50,576 bases of DNA from an uncultured Erysipelotrichaceae bacterium. Lineage in GTDB: Bacteria > Bacillota_I > Bacilli_A > RFN20 > CAG-826. The DNA lies in assembly GCA_902763555.1 (NCBI GenBank), contig CACWSI010000002.1, positions 1 to 50,576 of the forward strand. Reading direction: 5' to 3'. Numbering within the stretch: the first letter of the stretch is position 1; each line of letters starts with the position of its first letter. The translations under genes and the position numbers were made by a program. This document shows, in pieces, positions 1-9,800 of this stretch. The notes beneath the pieces are model-generated. The model did no database searches. It was not told the DNA's origin and saw only the letters and a program-made list of their open reading frames with translations.

Positions 1-2
1 TT

Positions 3-302
3 GTTCCAATTATTTCTGGTTTGCTTTTTATCGGATTAATTTTGTTCTCTGTTCTCTTTAAGGGAAAAGAAGACAATCCATTTATTAGTCCGTTACATAT
101 TTGTTTTGCGTCATTTGTCTGTGATTTCTTTTTCTTATTATGGTTTGGCTCATTGATGAAAGCTTGGGCTTTTGGTTTTAATATTTTCATCACCATCTTC
201 TTGTGCCAAGCTCTAGTAATGTTTGTGAATGTAGTTTTAGATACATTCTTTATTTCAACATTCCAAAGATTCACAAAGAAATATTTTGTGGAGGCTAGGT
301 AA
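3..302 (+). CDS. Membrane protein, C-terminal part (5' end outside window)
   Basis: The reading frame is open from the first bases of the window, so the gene starts upstream and only about the last 99 residues are seen. They contain about three hydrophobic segments separated by short polar loops and end in a basic tail (RFTKKYFVEAR), so this is an integral membrane protein. I do not recognise the family; an MreD-like or transporter-subunit identity is possible but unsupported. It ends with TAA one base before the ATG of the next small gene, so the two are probably co-transcribed and translationally coupled. Confidence 0.6.
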   Translation, partial: VPIISGLLFIGLILFSVLFKGKEDNPFISPLHICFASFVCDFFFLLWFGSLMKAWAFGFNIFITIFLCQALVMFVNVVLDTFFISTFQRFTKKYFVEAR

Positions 303-303
303 G

Positions 304-510
304 ATGGAAAAAAGAAAAGCTGAAGATTTGGAACCAACTGAAACAGTCCCAGTTGATCCAAAAAGAGAAGCAATTACCTTCCCCTGGGGTATGGCAATCA
401 TCATGGGCGTTTTGATGTTATGCATCATTGTTTGCTTCATTGTTGTGATGATTTTGGGGCCAGTAAATTCTACTTCATCAAGTAGCCTAATCTCCAGTTC
501 AGCGGTGTAA
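304..510 (+). CDS. Small single-pass membrane protein, unknown function
   Basis: This is a 68-residue protein with a charged N-terminal half (about residues 1-25), one strong transmembrane segment (about 30-54) and a short Ser-rich tail. The ATG at 304 is preferred because a GTGGAGG ribosome site lies about 9 bases upstream, overlapping the end of the previous gene. A longer reading from position 286 would start inside that site. I do not recognise a family. Its place just before rpmG-secE-nusG does not give a function. Confidence 0.55.
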   Translation: MEKRKAEDLEPTETVPVDPKREAITFPWGMAIIMGVLMLCIIVCFIVVMILGPVNSTSSSSLISSSAV

Positions 511-586
511 AGACATAAATATTTCTTTACAATATTTGGTAGGAGTGATAAGTTATTAAAAGTTAATTGTGATAGGGGGGTTAAAG

Positions 587-733
587 ATGAGAGAAAAAGT
601 TCTTTTGATTTGCGAAGAGTGCCTCTCAAGAAACTACACAACCACAATTAAAAAGGAAGGTGCAAAAAACCTTCAGATTAAAAAGTTCTGTAAGCGTTGT
701 AATAAGATGACGCTTCATAAGATTAGCAAGTAA
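587..733 (+). CDS. rpmG: 50S ribosomal protein L33
   Basis: This short gene encodes 48 residues starting [12 protein letters not shown]. It has the paired zinc-binding cysteines of the zinc-type L33: CxxC at residues 9-12 and CxxC at 36-39. The length is normal for L33, a small protein of the large subunit near the E site. A G-rich ribosome site (GATAGGGGGG) lies just upstream. The order rpmG-secE-nusG is standard in Firmicutes. The retained cysteines mean this copy depends on zinc; some bacteria keep a second, zinc-free copy that takes over in zinc starvation. Confidence 0.93.
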   Translation: MREKVLLICEECLSRNYTTTIKKEGAKNLQIKKFCKRCNKMTLHKISK

Positions 734-746
734 GGAGGTCCTTCTC

Positions 747-938
747 ATGGGTGTTAAAAAGTTCACATCAGAAGTTATCAAAGAAGGCAAACGTGTTCGC
801 TGGCCTAAGAGAGACGTTTTAGTTCCAGCATTTATTGTTGTCGTTATTATCACTGCTTTAACAGCGTTAATTTTAATGGGCGAAGATGCCTTAGGTAAAG
901 GTTTAATCGATGTCCTTAGAAAGACATTTAATAGCTAG
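747..938 (+). CDS. secE: Preprotein translocase subunit SecE
   Basis: At 63 residues it has the usual length of single-span Gram-positive SecE. An amphipathic N-terminal helix carries the conserved basic patch around RVRWPKRD (residues 16-23), followed by one transmembrane helix (about 27-45). SecE clamps SecY in the SecYEG channel. The ATG follows a TAAGGAGGTCC site that overlaps the rpmG stop. The gene sits between rpmG and nusG, as in most Firmicutes. Confidence 0.93.
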   Translation: MGVKKFTSEVIKEGKRVRWPKRDVLVPAFIVVVIITALTALILMGEDALGKGLIDVLRKTFNS

Positions 939-949
939 GAGGTATTATC

Positions 950-1561
950 ATGGCAGATGAAATCAAATTTACAGATAGTACAACAGATTTAAGTGAAGGC
1001 GAATCATCTAATGCTACATTAGGTGAAAAAGCTTGGTACGTGGTTAATACCTATTCCACACACGAAAACAAAGTCAAAGAAAACTTAAAACGTCGTGTTG
1101 AATCGATGGGCTTACAAGATTTAATCTTCCGTATTATTGTCGCTGAACAAGAAGTCCCAGTGATGAAGGATGGCATGCCAACCGATAAAACAAGAATGAA
1201 AAACCTCTATCCAGGTTATGTCTTCGTTGAAATGATTATGACAGACTACGCTTGGTACGTTGTTCGTAACACTCCAGGTGTCACCGGCTTCGTCGGTTCC
1301 TCTGGTAAAGGTACAAAACCATTCCCAGTTCCACGTGAACAAATTGAACCAGTTCTTAAGAGAATGGGTGAAATCGACGCCGATATGTTTGACCGTTACA
1401 GTGTTGATGACTACGTTAAGGTTATCCATGGTCCATTAGAAGGCACCGAAGGTCGTATTCTCTCCATCAATAGAGATACCAAAGTTGTTGAACTTGAAAC
1501 TATCTTCTTTGGTAGATCCACAAAAGTGGAAGTCGACTTCTCCGAAATTGATAAAATCTAA
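950..1561 (+). CDS. nusG: Transcription termination/antitermination protein NusG
   Basis: NusG binds RNA polymerase, tunes pausing and termination, and links transcription to translation. The 203-residue protein has a polar N-terminal extension of about 25 residues, then the NGN domain beginning at AWYVVNTYSTHENKVKENL and including NLYPGYVFVEM, and a C-terminal KOW domain around GPLEGTEGRILSINRDTK. It is slightly longer than B. subtilis NusG (177 residues) because of the acidic N-terminus. It starts 11 bases after secE with an AGGAGG site and is followed by a strong terminator. Confidence 0.95.
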   Translation: MADEIKFTDSTTDLSEGESSNATLGEKAWYVVNTYSTHENKVKENLKRRVESMGLQDLIFRIIVAEQEVPVMKDGMPTDKTRMKNLYPGYVFVEMIMTDYAWYVVRNTPGVTGFVGSSGKGTKPFPVPREQIEPVLKRMGEIDADMFDRYSVDDYVKVIHGPLEGTEGRILSINRDTKVVELETIFFGRSTKVEVDFSEIDKI

Positions 1562-1582
1562 CTTGTTAATAACAAGCAACAA

Positions 1583-1616
1583 AAAACCAGCTTCATTCGA
1601 GGCTGGTTTTATTTTT
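1583..1616. terminator. Bidirectional terminator between nusG and ktrA
   Basis: A perfect 9-bp stem, AAAACCAGC (1583-1591) with GCTGGTTTT (1602-1610), is flanked by A residues on the left and T residues on the right. It can therefore end nusG transcription on the plus strand and ktrA transcription on the minus strand. Confidence 0.9.
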
Positions 1617-1625
1617 GCATTTTGC

Positions 1626-2312
1626 TTATTGTTTCTTCTTTCTTCTAGTCTTCACGCCATTGATGGCTTCACGGAAGACTCTGATTTCTTTTGTGCTACC
1701 AACAACGAAGATTGTGTCATCAGGAAGTAATGAGTCATTACCACCAGGGACGAAAGAACGGCCATTACGCATGATAAGAACCACGCTGACGCCATATTTA
1801 TCTTTAGTCGCTAAATCCTTTAATTGTTCTGGAACATAAGCGCTATTGACGACGATAGAGACAACAGAATACTTATCATCGAGTTTATAGAAGTCTTTAA
1901 AGTCTTCGTTGCCTAATCTATTTGCTAAAGCAACACCAGCCGCTTTTTGTGGCATGATAACTTCTGTAGCGCCCAATTTCTTCATAATTGGTAAATAGTA
2001 AGCATCATCAACACGAACGATGATGGATTTGACACCTAATTCTTTAAGAATAACTGTAGTTAGAATACTAGCTTCGATATGAGAACCGAAAGCAACAATC
2101 GCGGCATCAACATCTTTAATGCCTAAATCTTTTAAAGCTTCTTCATCAGTCGCGTTAGCAACAGCGACAGTTGGAAGTAAAGCACTGATCTTTTTAACGG
2201 CTTCTTCATCGGTATCAATTGCGATAACGTCCATGCCATTACCAACGAGTTCTTCGACGACAGAAATACCAAATTGGCCTAAGCCGATAACTGCAAATGA
2301 TTTTTTAGCCAT
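1626..2312 (-). CDS. ktrA: Potassium uptake regulatory subunit KtrA/TrkA family
   Basis: This cytosolic RCK protein gates a Ktr potassium channel in response to nucleotides. Its 228 residues are normal for KtrA. The N-terminal Rossmann fold has the nucleotide motif GLGQFG (residues 11-16) and an acidic strand end (DTDEE). A TrkA_C domain follows after about residue 140. The last residues are very basic. It lies 15 bases downstream of ktrB on the same strand with an AGGAGGACAC ribosome site, so the two form one operon. It converges on nusG and shares the terminator between them. Confidence 0.9.
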   Translation of the reverse strand: MAKKSFAVIGLGQFGISVVEELVGNGMDVIAIDTDEEAVKKISALLPTVAVANATDEEALKDLGIKDVDAAIVAFGSHIEASILTTVILKELGVKSIIVRVDDAYYLPIMKKLGATEVIMPQKAAGVALANRLGNEDFKDFYKLDDKYSVVSIVVNSAYVPEQLKDLATKDKYGVSVVLIMRNGRSFVPGGNDSLLPDDTIFVVGSTKEIRVFREAINGVKTRRKKKQ

Positions 2313-2327
2313 ATAGAGTGTCCTCCT

Positions 2328-3764
2328 TTAACCGATTAAAAAATCTTCCTCAACAAAACTATAATGCACATTAGAGTTTTTGTCTAAATGATTTTGGAAT
2401 AACTGGAAAAATGTCATAGGTCCAAGATGACCTAAAAGCATTAAGAAACATAAGACAATTTTTGAACCGACCGATAGGTATGGTTCAATACCTGTATAGA
2501 ATCCAACATTACCGAAGAAGGAGAAACAGGAGAATAAATATAGACCCACTAAATCTCCTTTAACGTTCTCTGCCATTGTGTGTCCTGGTATTTCTCTAAT
2601 ACCGAATAAGGAAACGAGAATGAAACTAACAATGATAATCGTCACAACGACAAATACTAAGCTCATACTCTTAGCGACGATATTGTCAGAGAAGTTACGC
2701 TTAAATGCTGGAATACGTTTGCCTCTAAAGTAAGAGACAATGGAAATGACGATGATGAAAATAGTGGTGACTTTAATACCACCCGCTGTAGAAAGAGGTG
2801 AACCACCAATGAACATCATTAAAGAGCAAACCATCTTACCAGGAAGAGAAATATCACTAATTGGATAAACGCTATATCCAGCGGTACGACAGTTAACAAT
2901 AGTCATCACCACTTGGAAGATATTCATTGGACTATCGGGCTTAAGTCCATCCGTTAAGAAGAGGAATAAAGACATCGCCAAAATTAAGCCACCAGTAGCA
3001 GCTAAAATCATCTTGGTAAATGAGCTCCATCTCTTTGGATTTCTATGCTCAATAACAGCGTCAATAATGACTAAGAAAGAGATACCACCAAGTAATGATA
3101 AGAAGCCATTATAGATAGTGAAATAGTAGTATAACCAATTATCAGTTAAAATTGAGGTGCCATAAATTGTGTGCAAACCATTAATCAAAGAGTTCGTGGA
3201 GTCGAATAAGTCAAATCCAGCATTATTAAAGGATGATACTGAATAGAATAAAGAGTTCGATAAGATGTGAGGCCAATCACCGGGATATAGCGCCATAAAG
3301 ACTGGTATACCCATGCCGAATCCTGCTAACTCACAAATAATTGTGATAATAGTTAATCGACGGACAAATTGCACAATTTCACCAAAGTTATTAAAGGCAA
3401 TAGCTTGGGAAATCATCAAGCGATCTCTAAACTGTAACTTTCTTCTAAAAATAGAGAATAAGAAGGTTAAAATAGTAACGATACCTAAACCACCAATTTG
3501 CACTAAAACCATAACGATAATTTGACCAGCACCAGATAGTGTATTTACTAAGCCGTCTGGGTAGGTGGTTAAGCCGGTTAAACTCATCGCTGATAGTGAA
3601 GTGAAAAAGGCATCCATATAGGAGCCAACATGACACCATTCGTTATTAGGATTATTTCTAAACACGAAAGGCATACTAAGCAAAAAAGAGCCTAGTAAGA
3701 CAATCGCTAGGAACGAAATGATAAGCATCAAATATGGGTTCAACAACTTGTTTTTCTTGATCAT
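2328..3764 (-). CDS. ktrB: Potassium uptake channel subunit KtrB (TrkH/KtrB family)
   Basis: The membrane pore of a Ktr-type potassium uptake system. The 478 residues carry the four pore-loop signatures of the superfamily: SLTGLTTY, NNAGFD, RTAGYS and FGNVGFYTG, each with the selectivity-filter glycine, between repeated transmembrane pairs. The length fits KtrB (about 450). The start at 3764 gives a short basic N-terminus before the first helix. The ribosome site upstream (AGAGAG) is weak. It is the first gene of a two-gene operon with ktrA. Confidence 0.9.
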   Translation of the reverse strand: MIKKNKLLNPYLMLIISFLAIVLLGSFLLSMPFVFRNNPNNEWCHVGSYMDAFFTSLSAMSLTGLTTYPDGLVNTLSGAGQIIVMVLVQIGGLGIVTILTFLFSIFRRKLQFRDRLMISQAIAFNNFGEIVQFVRRLTIITIICELAGFGMGIPVFMALYPGDWPHILSNSLFYSVSSFNNAGFDLFDSTNSLINGLHTIYGTSILTDNWLYYYFTIYNGFLSLLGGISFLVIIDAVIEHRNPKRWSSFTKMILAATGGLILAMSLFLFLTDGLKPDSPMNIFQVVMTIVNCRTAGYSVYPISDISLPGKMVCSLMMFIGGSPLSTAGGIKVTTIFIIVISIVSYFRGKRIPAFKRNFSDNIVAKSMSLVFVVVTIIIVSFILVSLFGIREIPGHTMAENVKGDLVGLYLFSCFSFFGNVGFYTGIEPYLSVGSKIVLCFLMLLGHLGPMTFFQLFQNHLDKNSNVHYSFVEEDFLIG

Positions 3765-3887
3765 ACTATTTGCTCTCTAGATGCCGATATAATACACTTT
3801 GTGTTTATAAAAGTCAACTGTTAGCAAATCACTAGTGATTTGGAATTGAATAATTCTTCTTACTTTAATCTAAATATAAAAAAATCC

Positions 3888-3917
3888 TTGCAACGTACAT
3901 ACGTATTTTGATACGAT
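3888..3917 (+). promoter_or_regulatory. Promoter of the rplK-rplA operon
   Basis: TTGCAA (3888-3893) and TACGAT (3912-3917) are separated by 18 bases. They lie in the divergent gap between ktrB and rplK and are followed by a structured leader of about 120 bases. Confidence 0.6.
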
Positions 3918-3925
3918 ATATGAGC

Positions 3926-4043
3926 ATGTTGTCTTGCGCCATGAGAGAGCGCAAGCGCACGTGTGAAAGAGTACGTTCCGTGGAAGAGTGGCGATCACTC
4001 AATCACCACGGCACTGACAAATCTACAAAAGGAGGAAAGTCAA
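3926..4043 (+). promoter_or_regulatory. Structured 5' leader of rplK, possible L1-binding autoregulatory site
   Basis: The leader can form two clear hairpins. The first is CTTGCGC/GCGCAAG (3933-3939 with 3949-3955). The second is CCGTGG/CCACGG (3978-3983 with 4006-4011) enclosing GAGTG/CACTC (3986-3990 with 3996-4000). Neither is followed by a T-run, so these are not terminators. In many bacteria L1 represses the L11-L1 mRNA by binding such a leader; that this leader does so is inference. Confidence 0.45.
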
Positions 4044-4457
4044 GTGAAGAAAATCGCAAAAGTCGTGAAGATGGAACTTCCTGGTGGCGAAGCTAAACCA
4101 GGTCCAAAACTCGCTTCTGCTGGTGTCAACATGGGTAAATTCTGTACAGACTTTAACGCCAAGACCGCCGACAGAAAAGGTGAAATCGTTCCTGTTATCA
4201 TCACAGCTTATGAAGACAAGTCCTGCGACTTCGTCATCAAAACCTCTCCAGTAGCGGGTTTAATCTTAAAAGCCGCTGGAATCCAAAAAGGTTCTGCCAC
4301 AGGCCGTAAAGGTCCAAAAGTTGGCAAAATCACTAGAGCTCAACTCAGACAAATCGCTGAATACAAGCTCCCAGATCTCAACTGCGAAGACATTGAGGCA
4401 GCTATGAGAATCGTTGAAGGCAGCGCCAACAATATGGGCGTTGAAGTCGTTGACTAA
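4044..4457 (+). CDS. rplK: 50S ribosomal protein L11
   Basis: L11 forms the stalk base with 23S rRNA at the GTPase-associated centre. From the GTG at 4044 the protein is 137 residues, close to the usual 141. It has the N-terminal flexible domain (KPGPKLASAGVNMGKFC) and the rRNA-binding C-terminal domain (TGRKGPKVGKITRAQLRQIAE). The GTG start is chosen because GGAGGAAAGT lies just upstream and the usual L11 N-terminus (KKIAKVVKMELPGG) begins here. A longer in-frame reading from 3963 would translate the structured leader. Confidence 0.95.
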   Translation: MKKIAKVVKMELPGGEAKPGPKLASAGVNMGKFCTDFNAKTADRKGEIVPVIITAYEDKSCDFVIKTSPVAGLILKAAGIQKGSATGRKGPKVGKITRAQLRQIAEYKLPDLNCEDIEAAMRIVEGSANNMGVEVVD

Positions 4458-4468
4458 GGTGAACGGAA

Positions 4469-5152
4469 ATGTTTAGAAGTAAAAATTACAGAGCCGCCGC
4501 TGAAAAAATCGACGCAAACAAACTTTACACAATCGAAGAAGCAGCCGCTTTAGTGAAGGAAACTTCCACTGTTAAGTTCGATGCTACTATCGATGTCAGT
4601 TTCAAACTCAATGTCGACCCAAAACAAGCTGATCAACAAGTCAGAGGAACTCTCATCCTTCCACATGGTAACGGCAAAACCAAAAAAGTCTTAGCTATTA
4701 CCGACAAAGTTGATGATGCATTAGCCGCTGGTGCCGATTTCGCTGGGGGTAACGAAATGTTAGAAAAGATCCAAAAAGAAAACTGGTTCGACTTCGACGT
4801 TATCGTTGCAACACCAAACATGATGGGCAACATCGGTAAATTAGGTAGAGTGTTAGGTCCTAAAGGCTTAATGCCAAACCCAAAGACTGGTACAGTTTCT
4901 CCAGATATCGCAAAAGCTATCAAAGAAATCAAAGCCGGTAAAGTTGAATATCGTGTTGACAAGGAAGCAAATATGCACGTGTGCATTGCTAAAGTGTCAT
5001 TCGATGCCAACAAGATCGCTGAAAACTTAACCGCTTTAGTTGAAGCAGTTAAAAAGGCCCAACCAGCCGCTGTTAAAGGCGTCTACTTCAAAAAAGCTGT
5101 CATCCATACGACCATGGGTCCAGCCATTCAATTCACATTTGCTGGTCGTTAA
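4469..5152 (+). CDS. rplA: 50S ribosomal protein L1
   Basis: L1 forms the mobile stalk at the E site and can repress its own mRNA. The 227 residues match the family, with the conserved block [20 protein letters not shown] in the middle of the protein. It follows rplK by 11 bases, a very conserved pair. It ends just before an L10-type leader, so later genes have an extra layer of control. Confidence 0.95.
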   Translation: MFRSKNYRAAAEKIDANKLYTIEEAAALVKETSTVKFDATIDVSFKLNVDPKQADQQVRGTLILPHGNGKTKKVLAITDKVDDALAAGADFAGGNEMLEKIQKENWFDFDVIVATPNMMGNIGKLGRVLGPKGLMPNPKTGTVSPDIAKAIKEIKAGKVEYRVDKEANMHVCIAKVSFDANKIAENLTALVEAVKKAQPAAVKGVYFKKAVIHTTMGPAIQFTFAGR

Positions 5153-5165
5153 TCAAATCAAAGCA

Positions 5166-5244
5166 CAATATACCAAAGACAGTAACGGACGAAGCAGTCT
5201 TAATAATGTTACCGAGGCGTATGCATAAAGCCCACCGTATATTG
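5166..5244 (+). ncRNA. Ribosomal protein L10 leader (cis-regulatory RNA)
   Basis: The gap before rplJ folds like the known L10 leader. There is a perfect 8-bp closing stem CAATATAC/GTATATTG (5166-5173 with 5237-5244), an internal AAGAC/GTCTT pairing (5176-5180 with 5197-5201), a GTAAC/GTTAC pairing (5182-5186 with 5208-5212), and the typical ACCGAGG after it. In Bacteria the L10-(L12)4 complex binds this element and represses rplJL. The position and pairings are seen; binding is established knowledge of the family. Confidence 0.8.
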
Positions 5245-5283
5245 GAGCCTTCAAAACAATTTTAGAAAAAGGAGGTCAAGAAT

Positions 5284-5769
5284 ATGAATCAAGCAGTCTT
5301 AGCAGCTAAAACAGAGACAGTGAAAACTATCACCGAAAAAGCTAAAGAGAGCCAAACCATTATCGTTTGTGAATATCGTGGTTTAACAGTTGCCCAAATT
5401 CAAGAAGTCAGACGTGCTCTTCACAAAGAAAACGCTGAAATGAACGTTTACAAGAATTCTCTCGTTGAACGTGCAGTCGATGAATTAGGTTACAACGAAA
5501 TGAACGACATCTTAAAAGGTCCAAACGCTATCGTTTTCTCTAAAGATGTTATCGGCGGTGCAAAAGTCATTGCCAAATATGCTAAAAGACACAAAGACGT
5601 TCTCATCGTTAAAGGCGGTGTCGTCGAAGGTAAATTCGTTGATGCAGCCGGTATGCTCGAAGTTGCAAAACTTCCAGGCAAAGAAGGTCTTATTTCCATG
5701 TTCTTATCGTGCTTACAAGCACCTATCCGCTCCTTCGCTTGCGCTGTCAAGGCAGTAGCGGACAAATAA
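5284..5769 (+). CDS. rplJ: 50S ribosomal protein L10
   Basis: L10 anchors the L7/L12 dimers on the ribosome. The protein has 161 residues. The N-terminal RNA-binding domain includes IIVCEYRGLTVAQIQEVRR, followed by the C-terminal helix that carries L12. It starts after AAAAAGGAGGTCAAGAAT and is followed 24 bases later by rplL. The upstream L10 leader implies feedback control by the L10-L12 complex. Confidence 0.95.
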   Translation: MNQAVLAAKTETVKTITEKAKESQTIIVCEYRGLTVAQIQEVRRALHKENAEMNVYKNSLVERAVDELGYNEMNDILKGPNAIVFSKDVIGGAKVIAKYAKRHKDVLIVKGGVVEGKFVDAAGMLEVAKLPGKEGLISMFLSCLQAPIRSFACAVKAVADK

Positions 5770-5793
5770 TGCCAATTTAGGAGGATTAATACT

Positions 5794-6171
5794 ATGGCAA
5801 AATTAACAAATGAAGAAATCATTGCTGCATTAAAAGAAATGACAGTAGTGGAATTAAATGAATTAGTCAAAGCCGTCGAAGCAGAATTCGGCGTCACAGC
5901 AGCCGCTCCAGTCGGTGTTGCAGCTGCCGCTCCAGCTGAAGAAGAAGAAAACAAAGGTCCAGCAGAAGTTTCCTTAATCTTAAAGGCCGCTGGTGTTTCC
6001 AAAGTCCAAGTCATCAAAGCTGTCCAAGCTATCACAGGTTTGGGCTTAATGGATGCTAAGAAGTTAGTTGACGCTGCTCCAGCTCCAGTCAAAGAACACA
6101 TCTCCCCAGTCGAAGCTGAAGAACACAAGAAAGCTCTCGAAGCCGCTGGTGCAGAAGTCGAAGTTAAGTAA
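5794..6171 (+). CDS. rplL: 50S ribosomal protein L7/L12
   Basis: This stalk protein recruits translational GTPases such as the EF-Tu and EF-G encoded later in the window. Its 125 residues comprise an N-terminal dimerisation domain, an Ala/Pro/Glu hinge (about 37-52) and the globular C-terminal domain with [27 protein letters not shown] at its end. An AGGAGG site precedes the ATG. The order rplJ-rplL-methyltransferase-rpoB is that of Bacillus. Confidence 0.96.
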   Translation: MAKLTNEEIIAALKEMTVVELNELVKAVEAEFGVTAAAPVGVAAAAPAEEEENKGPAEVSLILKAAGVSKVQVIKAVQAITGLGLMDAKKLVDAAPAPVKEHISPVEAEEHKKALEAAGAEVEVK

Positions 6172-6207
6172 GTTCCAAATTTCATTTTTAGGGGGTAATT
6201 TCGCCTA

Positions 6208-6813
6208 ATGAGCCACTATTTTCAAGACGATCCTAATCTTGTTTCTAACATCAAAGAGATTAGCTTTGAAATTAATGGCATCACTATGAAATTACTCACT
6301 GATAATGGTGTATTTTCTAAGAATAATGTCGATGAGGGTAGTTATGCCTTTCTAAAGGTCTTGCTACCCCTCGACTTAGGAAATCACATTCTCGATTTAG
6401 GTTGTGGCTATGGCACGATTGGCTTAGCTCTTGCCAAAGCCCATGAAGAAGCAAGAATTACTCTTGCTGATGTTAATCCGCGCGCAGTTGCGCTATGTGA
6501 ACGCAACGCAGGATTATTAAACTTAAGCCCACGAGTCACTATCCTTCAAAGTGACATCTATGAAAAGATTGAAGGACCATATGATTCAATTGTTGTTAAT
6601 CCACCGATTCGTGCGGGTAAGAAGGTTACTTACCGCATGTATGAGGAGGCAAAGCAATATTTAATTGATGGCGGCTCTTTGTACATCGTGATTAGAAAAG
6701 CCCAAGGCGCTGAAAGTGCGAGTAAATATATCGAAACTATCTTCGGTAATGTCACACTTCTCAAACGCGAAAAAGGTTACTACATCTACCGTGCAACTAA
6801 GAGCAAACAGTAA
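6208..6813 (+). CDS. Class I SAM-dependent methyltransferase, RsmC/YbxB type
   Basis: A 201-residue protein similar to B. subtilis YbxB, which sits at the same place between rplL and rpoB. It has motif [16 protein letters not shown] (about residues 61-75), an acidic motif II (ADVNP) and the NPP-type catalytic motif [11 protein letters not shown], which in the RsmC/RlmG group marks amino-N methylation of a guanine in rRNA. The substrate is therefore probably ribosomal RNA, as inference. GGGGGTAA lies before the ATG. Confidence 0.85.
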   Translation: MSHYFQDDPNLVSNIKEISFEINGITMKLLTDNGVFSKNNVDEGSYAFLKVLLPLDLGNHILDLGCGYGTIGLALAKAHEEARITLADVNPRAVALCERNAGLLNLSPRVTILQSDIYEKIEGPYDSIVVNPPIRAGKKVTYRMYEEAKQYLIDGGSLYIVIRKAQGAESASKYIETIFGNVTLLKREKGYYIYRATKSKQ

Positions 6814-6830
6814 GCAAAAGGAGCCATTAT

Positions 6831-9800
6831 ATGATTAGAAATATTGAGAACTTAAACAAACTCAACAATGATCGTTACGATTACAGTAAGATTTCTGGCA
6901 AATTACCTTTACCAAATCTTGTTGAAATTCAAACTAAATCATACGAAGAGTTTAAGGAAAAAGGATTAGACGAAGTCTTCAGAGAATCTTTCCCAATTGT
7001 TAACTATACAAATACATTATCAATTGACTACGTCTCCATCCGTTTTGGTGAACCAAAGCATACATTCTTACAATGTAAAGCTCAAGACCTCACCTATAGT
7101 GCGCCTATTTACGTCATGTTACGTTTAACTCACCATGACACAGGTGAAATCCAAGAATCTGAAGTTTATATGGGTGAATTCCCATTAATGACCAAGTCTG
7201 GTACATTCATCGTCAATGGTGCTGAACGTGTTATTGTTTCCCAATTAGTTCGTTCCCCAGGCGCATACATGTCTTTAACAAAAGATATAAAGACAGGCAA
7301 AGTTACTTACGAAGCAGACCTCATTCCTGGTCGTGGTACTTGGTTACAATTCGAAAGTGGCACTAAAGATTTATTAAGTGTCCGTATCGATAGACAAAGA
7401 AAGTTAAATGCCACAACATTCTTAAGAGCTTTAGGCTTAGAAGAAAATAACGACATTTTAAAACTCTTTGGCGAATCCGAAGCCCTCAAAGTCACTTTAG
7501 CAAAAGATGATGATCAAAAGATCAAAACCGCTAAAGCTGCCTTAGTGGAAATCTTCAAGAAGATGAAACCAGGTGAACCAGTCACTGAAGAAGGTACTAT
7601 CAATTTCTTAGTACAAAAATTCTTCGATGGCAAACACTATGACTTAGGTAGAGCAGGCCGCTTTAAATACATCAAGAAACTTGGCGTGTATAACAGATTA
7701 ACTGGTCGTACCCTCGCGGAAAACCTCGTCGATGCTGACGGTGAACTCCGCTTCAAGAAAGGCTACACCTTAACCGCCGCTGACGTCGACGCGTTAAGAG
7801 ATGAAGAATTCTTCGAAAAGGGTGCCCACATGAAGAAACTCAAAGTCAACGATAAGTTAGACGACCATGGCATTGTCAATATTGTCAAAGTCTACAATAA
7901 CGATCGTGAAAAGAAAGTTTGTAACATTGTTGGTACAGACTTAAATGGCACAGTTTCCTACGTGACAATCAGTGACATCATCGCCTGTTTCTCCTATTTC
8001 TTAAATGTGATGGATGGATTCGGTGATACCGATGATATCGACCATTTAGGTAATAGACGTATTCGTTGTGTTGGCGAATTGATTCAAAATCAATTCCGTT
8101 TAGGCTTAGCCAAAATGGTTAAGACCGTCCAACAAAAGATGTCCATTTCTGATTTAGGCAACGTCAAACCAAAAGCCTTAATCAACCCACGTCCATTATC
8201 TGCGAGTATTAGAGAATTCTTCGCATCCTCTCAATTATCACAGTTCATGGATCAAACCAATCCTCTCGCTGAATTAACCAATAAGAGAAGATTATCCGCT
8301 TTAGGTCCTGGTGGTTTAACTAGAGATAGAGCTAGTACTGAAGTTCGTGACGTTCACGTTTCTCACTATGGTCGTATTTGTCCAATTGAAACACCTGAAG
8401 GTCAAAACATCGGTTTAATTAACAACCTCGCCTCATACGCGAAAATTAATAAATATGGATTTATTGAAACTCCATATAGACGCGTGGATAAGGCCACATG
8501 CCGTGTCTTAAGCGAACCAGAAGATTCCGTTTATTTATCCGCTGATGAAGAATGGGACTATGTGATCGCTGAAGCTAACATCAATCTTGATGCTGACGGC
8601 ACAATTCTCGATGAACAAGTTATCGCCCGTTATAAAGGTGAAAACGTTATGGCTAGTAGAGAAGATGTCGACTATGTTGACGTTTCTCCAAAACAAATCG
8701 TTTCCATCGCTGCGGGTTGTATCCCATTCCTCGAAAACGACGATACAATGCGTGCCCTTATGGGTTCTAACATGCAACGTCAAGCCTTACCATTATTAAG
8801 ACCACACGCTCCATTCGTTGGTACTGGTCTTGAACATCAAATTGCCCGTGACTCTGGCTTAGCAGTGGTCGCCGTGGAAGATGGTACCGTCACTTATACC
8901 GATTCCCGCACCATTGAAGTGACAGAAAAAGGCAGTAATGAACCAAGAATCTACCAACTTCAAAAATTTGAAAGAAGTAACCAAGGCACATGCATTAACC
9001 AAACAAGCATTGTCAAGGTTGGTCAAAAAGTTAAGAAAGGTCAAATCATCGCTGATGGTCCTGCCATGCAAAACGGTGATCTTGCCTTAGGTCAAAACGT
9101 CACAATCGCCTTCATGACATGGAACGGTTATAACTATGAAGACGCCGTTATTATGTCTGAAAGATTAGTGAAAGATGACGTTTATACAAGTATCCATATT
9201 GAAAAATATGAACTCGAATGCAGAAGCATTCCAAAATTAGGTGATGAAGAAATCACCCGCGATATTCCAAACGTCAGTGAAGCTGCTAAAGCTAACTTAG
9301 ACGAACGTGGTATTATCGTTCCAGGCGCAGAAGTGAAAGAAGGCGACATCTTAGTCGGTAAAGTCACTCCTCGTGGCCAAAGCGAACCAACTCCAGAAGG
9401 CAAATTATTAATGGCCATCTTTGGTGAAAAGACCAATGAAGGTAAAGATGCTTCCTTACGTGTTCCTCACGGTGGTGCTGGTATCGTTCTTGATGTTAAG
9501 ATTTTCAAACGTGAAGGCAAATCCAAAGACGTTGAATTACCTCCAGGTGTCAACGAAGTCGTCCGTGTCTATATCGTCCAAAAGAGAAAAATCTCCGAAG
9601 GTGATAAGATGTCTGGTCGTCACGGTAACAAGGGTGTTATTTCCCGTATCTTACCAGAATGCGATATGCCATTCCTTCCAGATGGTACCCCAGTTGACAT
9701 CATGCTCAACCCATTAGGCGTTCCATCTCGTATGAATATCGGTCAAATTCTTGAAGTCCATTTAGGCTACGCCTTAAAACAATTAGGCTATAAGATTGCC

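Noticed and set aside
3963-4043. In-frame N-terminal extension of L11
   Set aside because: It would translate the structured leader; the GTG at 4044 has a strong ribosome site and gives the standard L11 N-terminus.
5490-6185. Long open frame on the minus strand across rplJ and rplL
   Set aside because: It is antisense to two certain ribosomal protein genes and has Ala/Ser-rich composition typical of a frame shadow; no ribosome site or family is seen.
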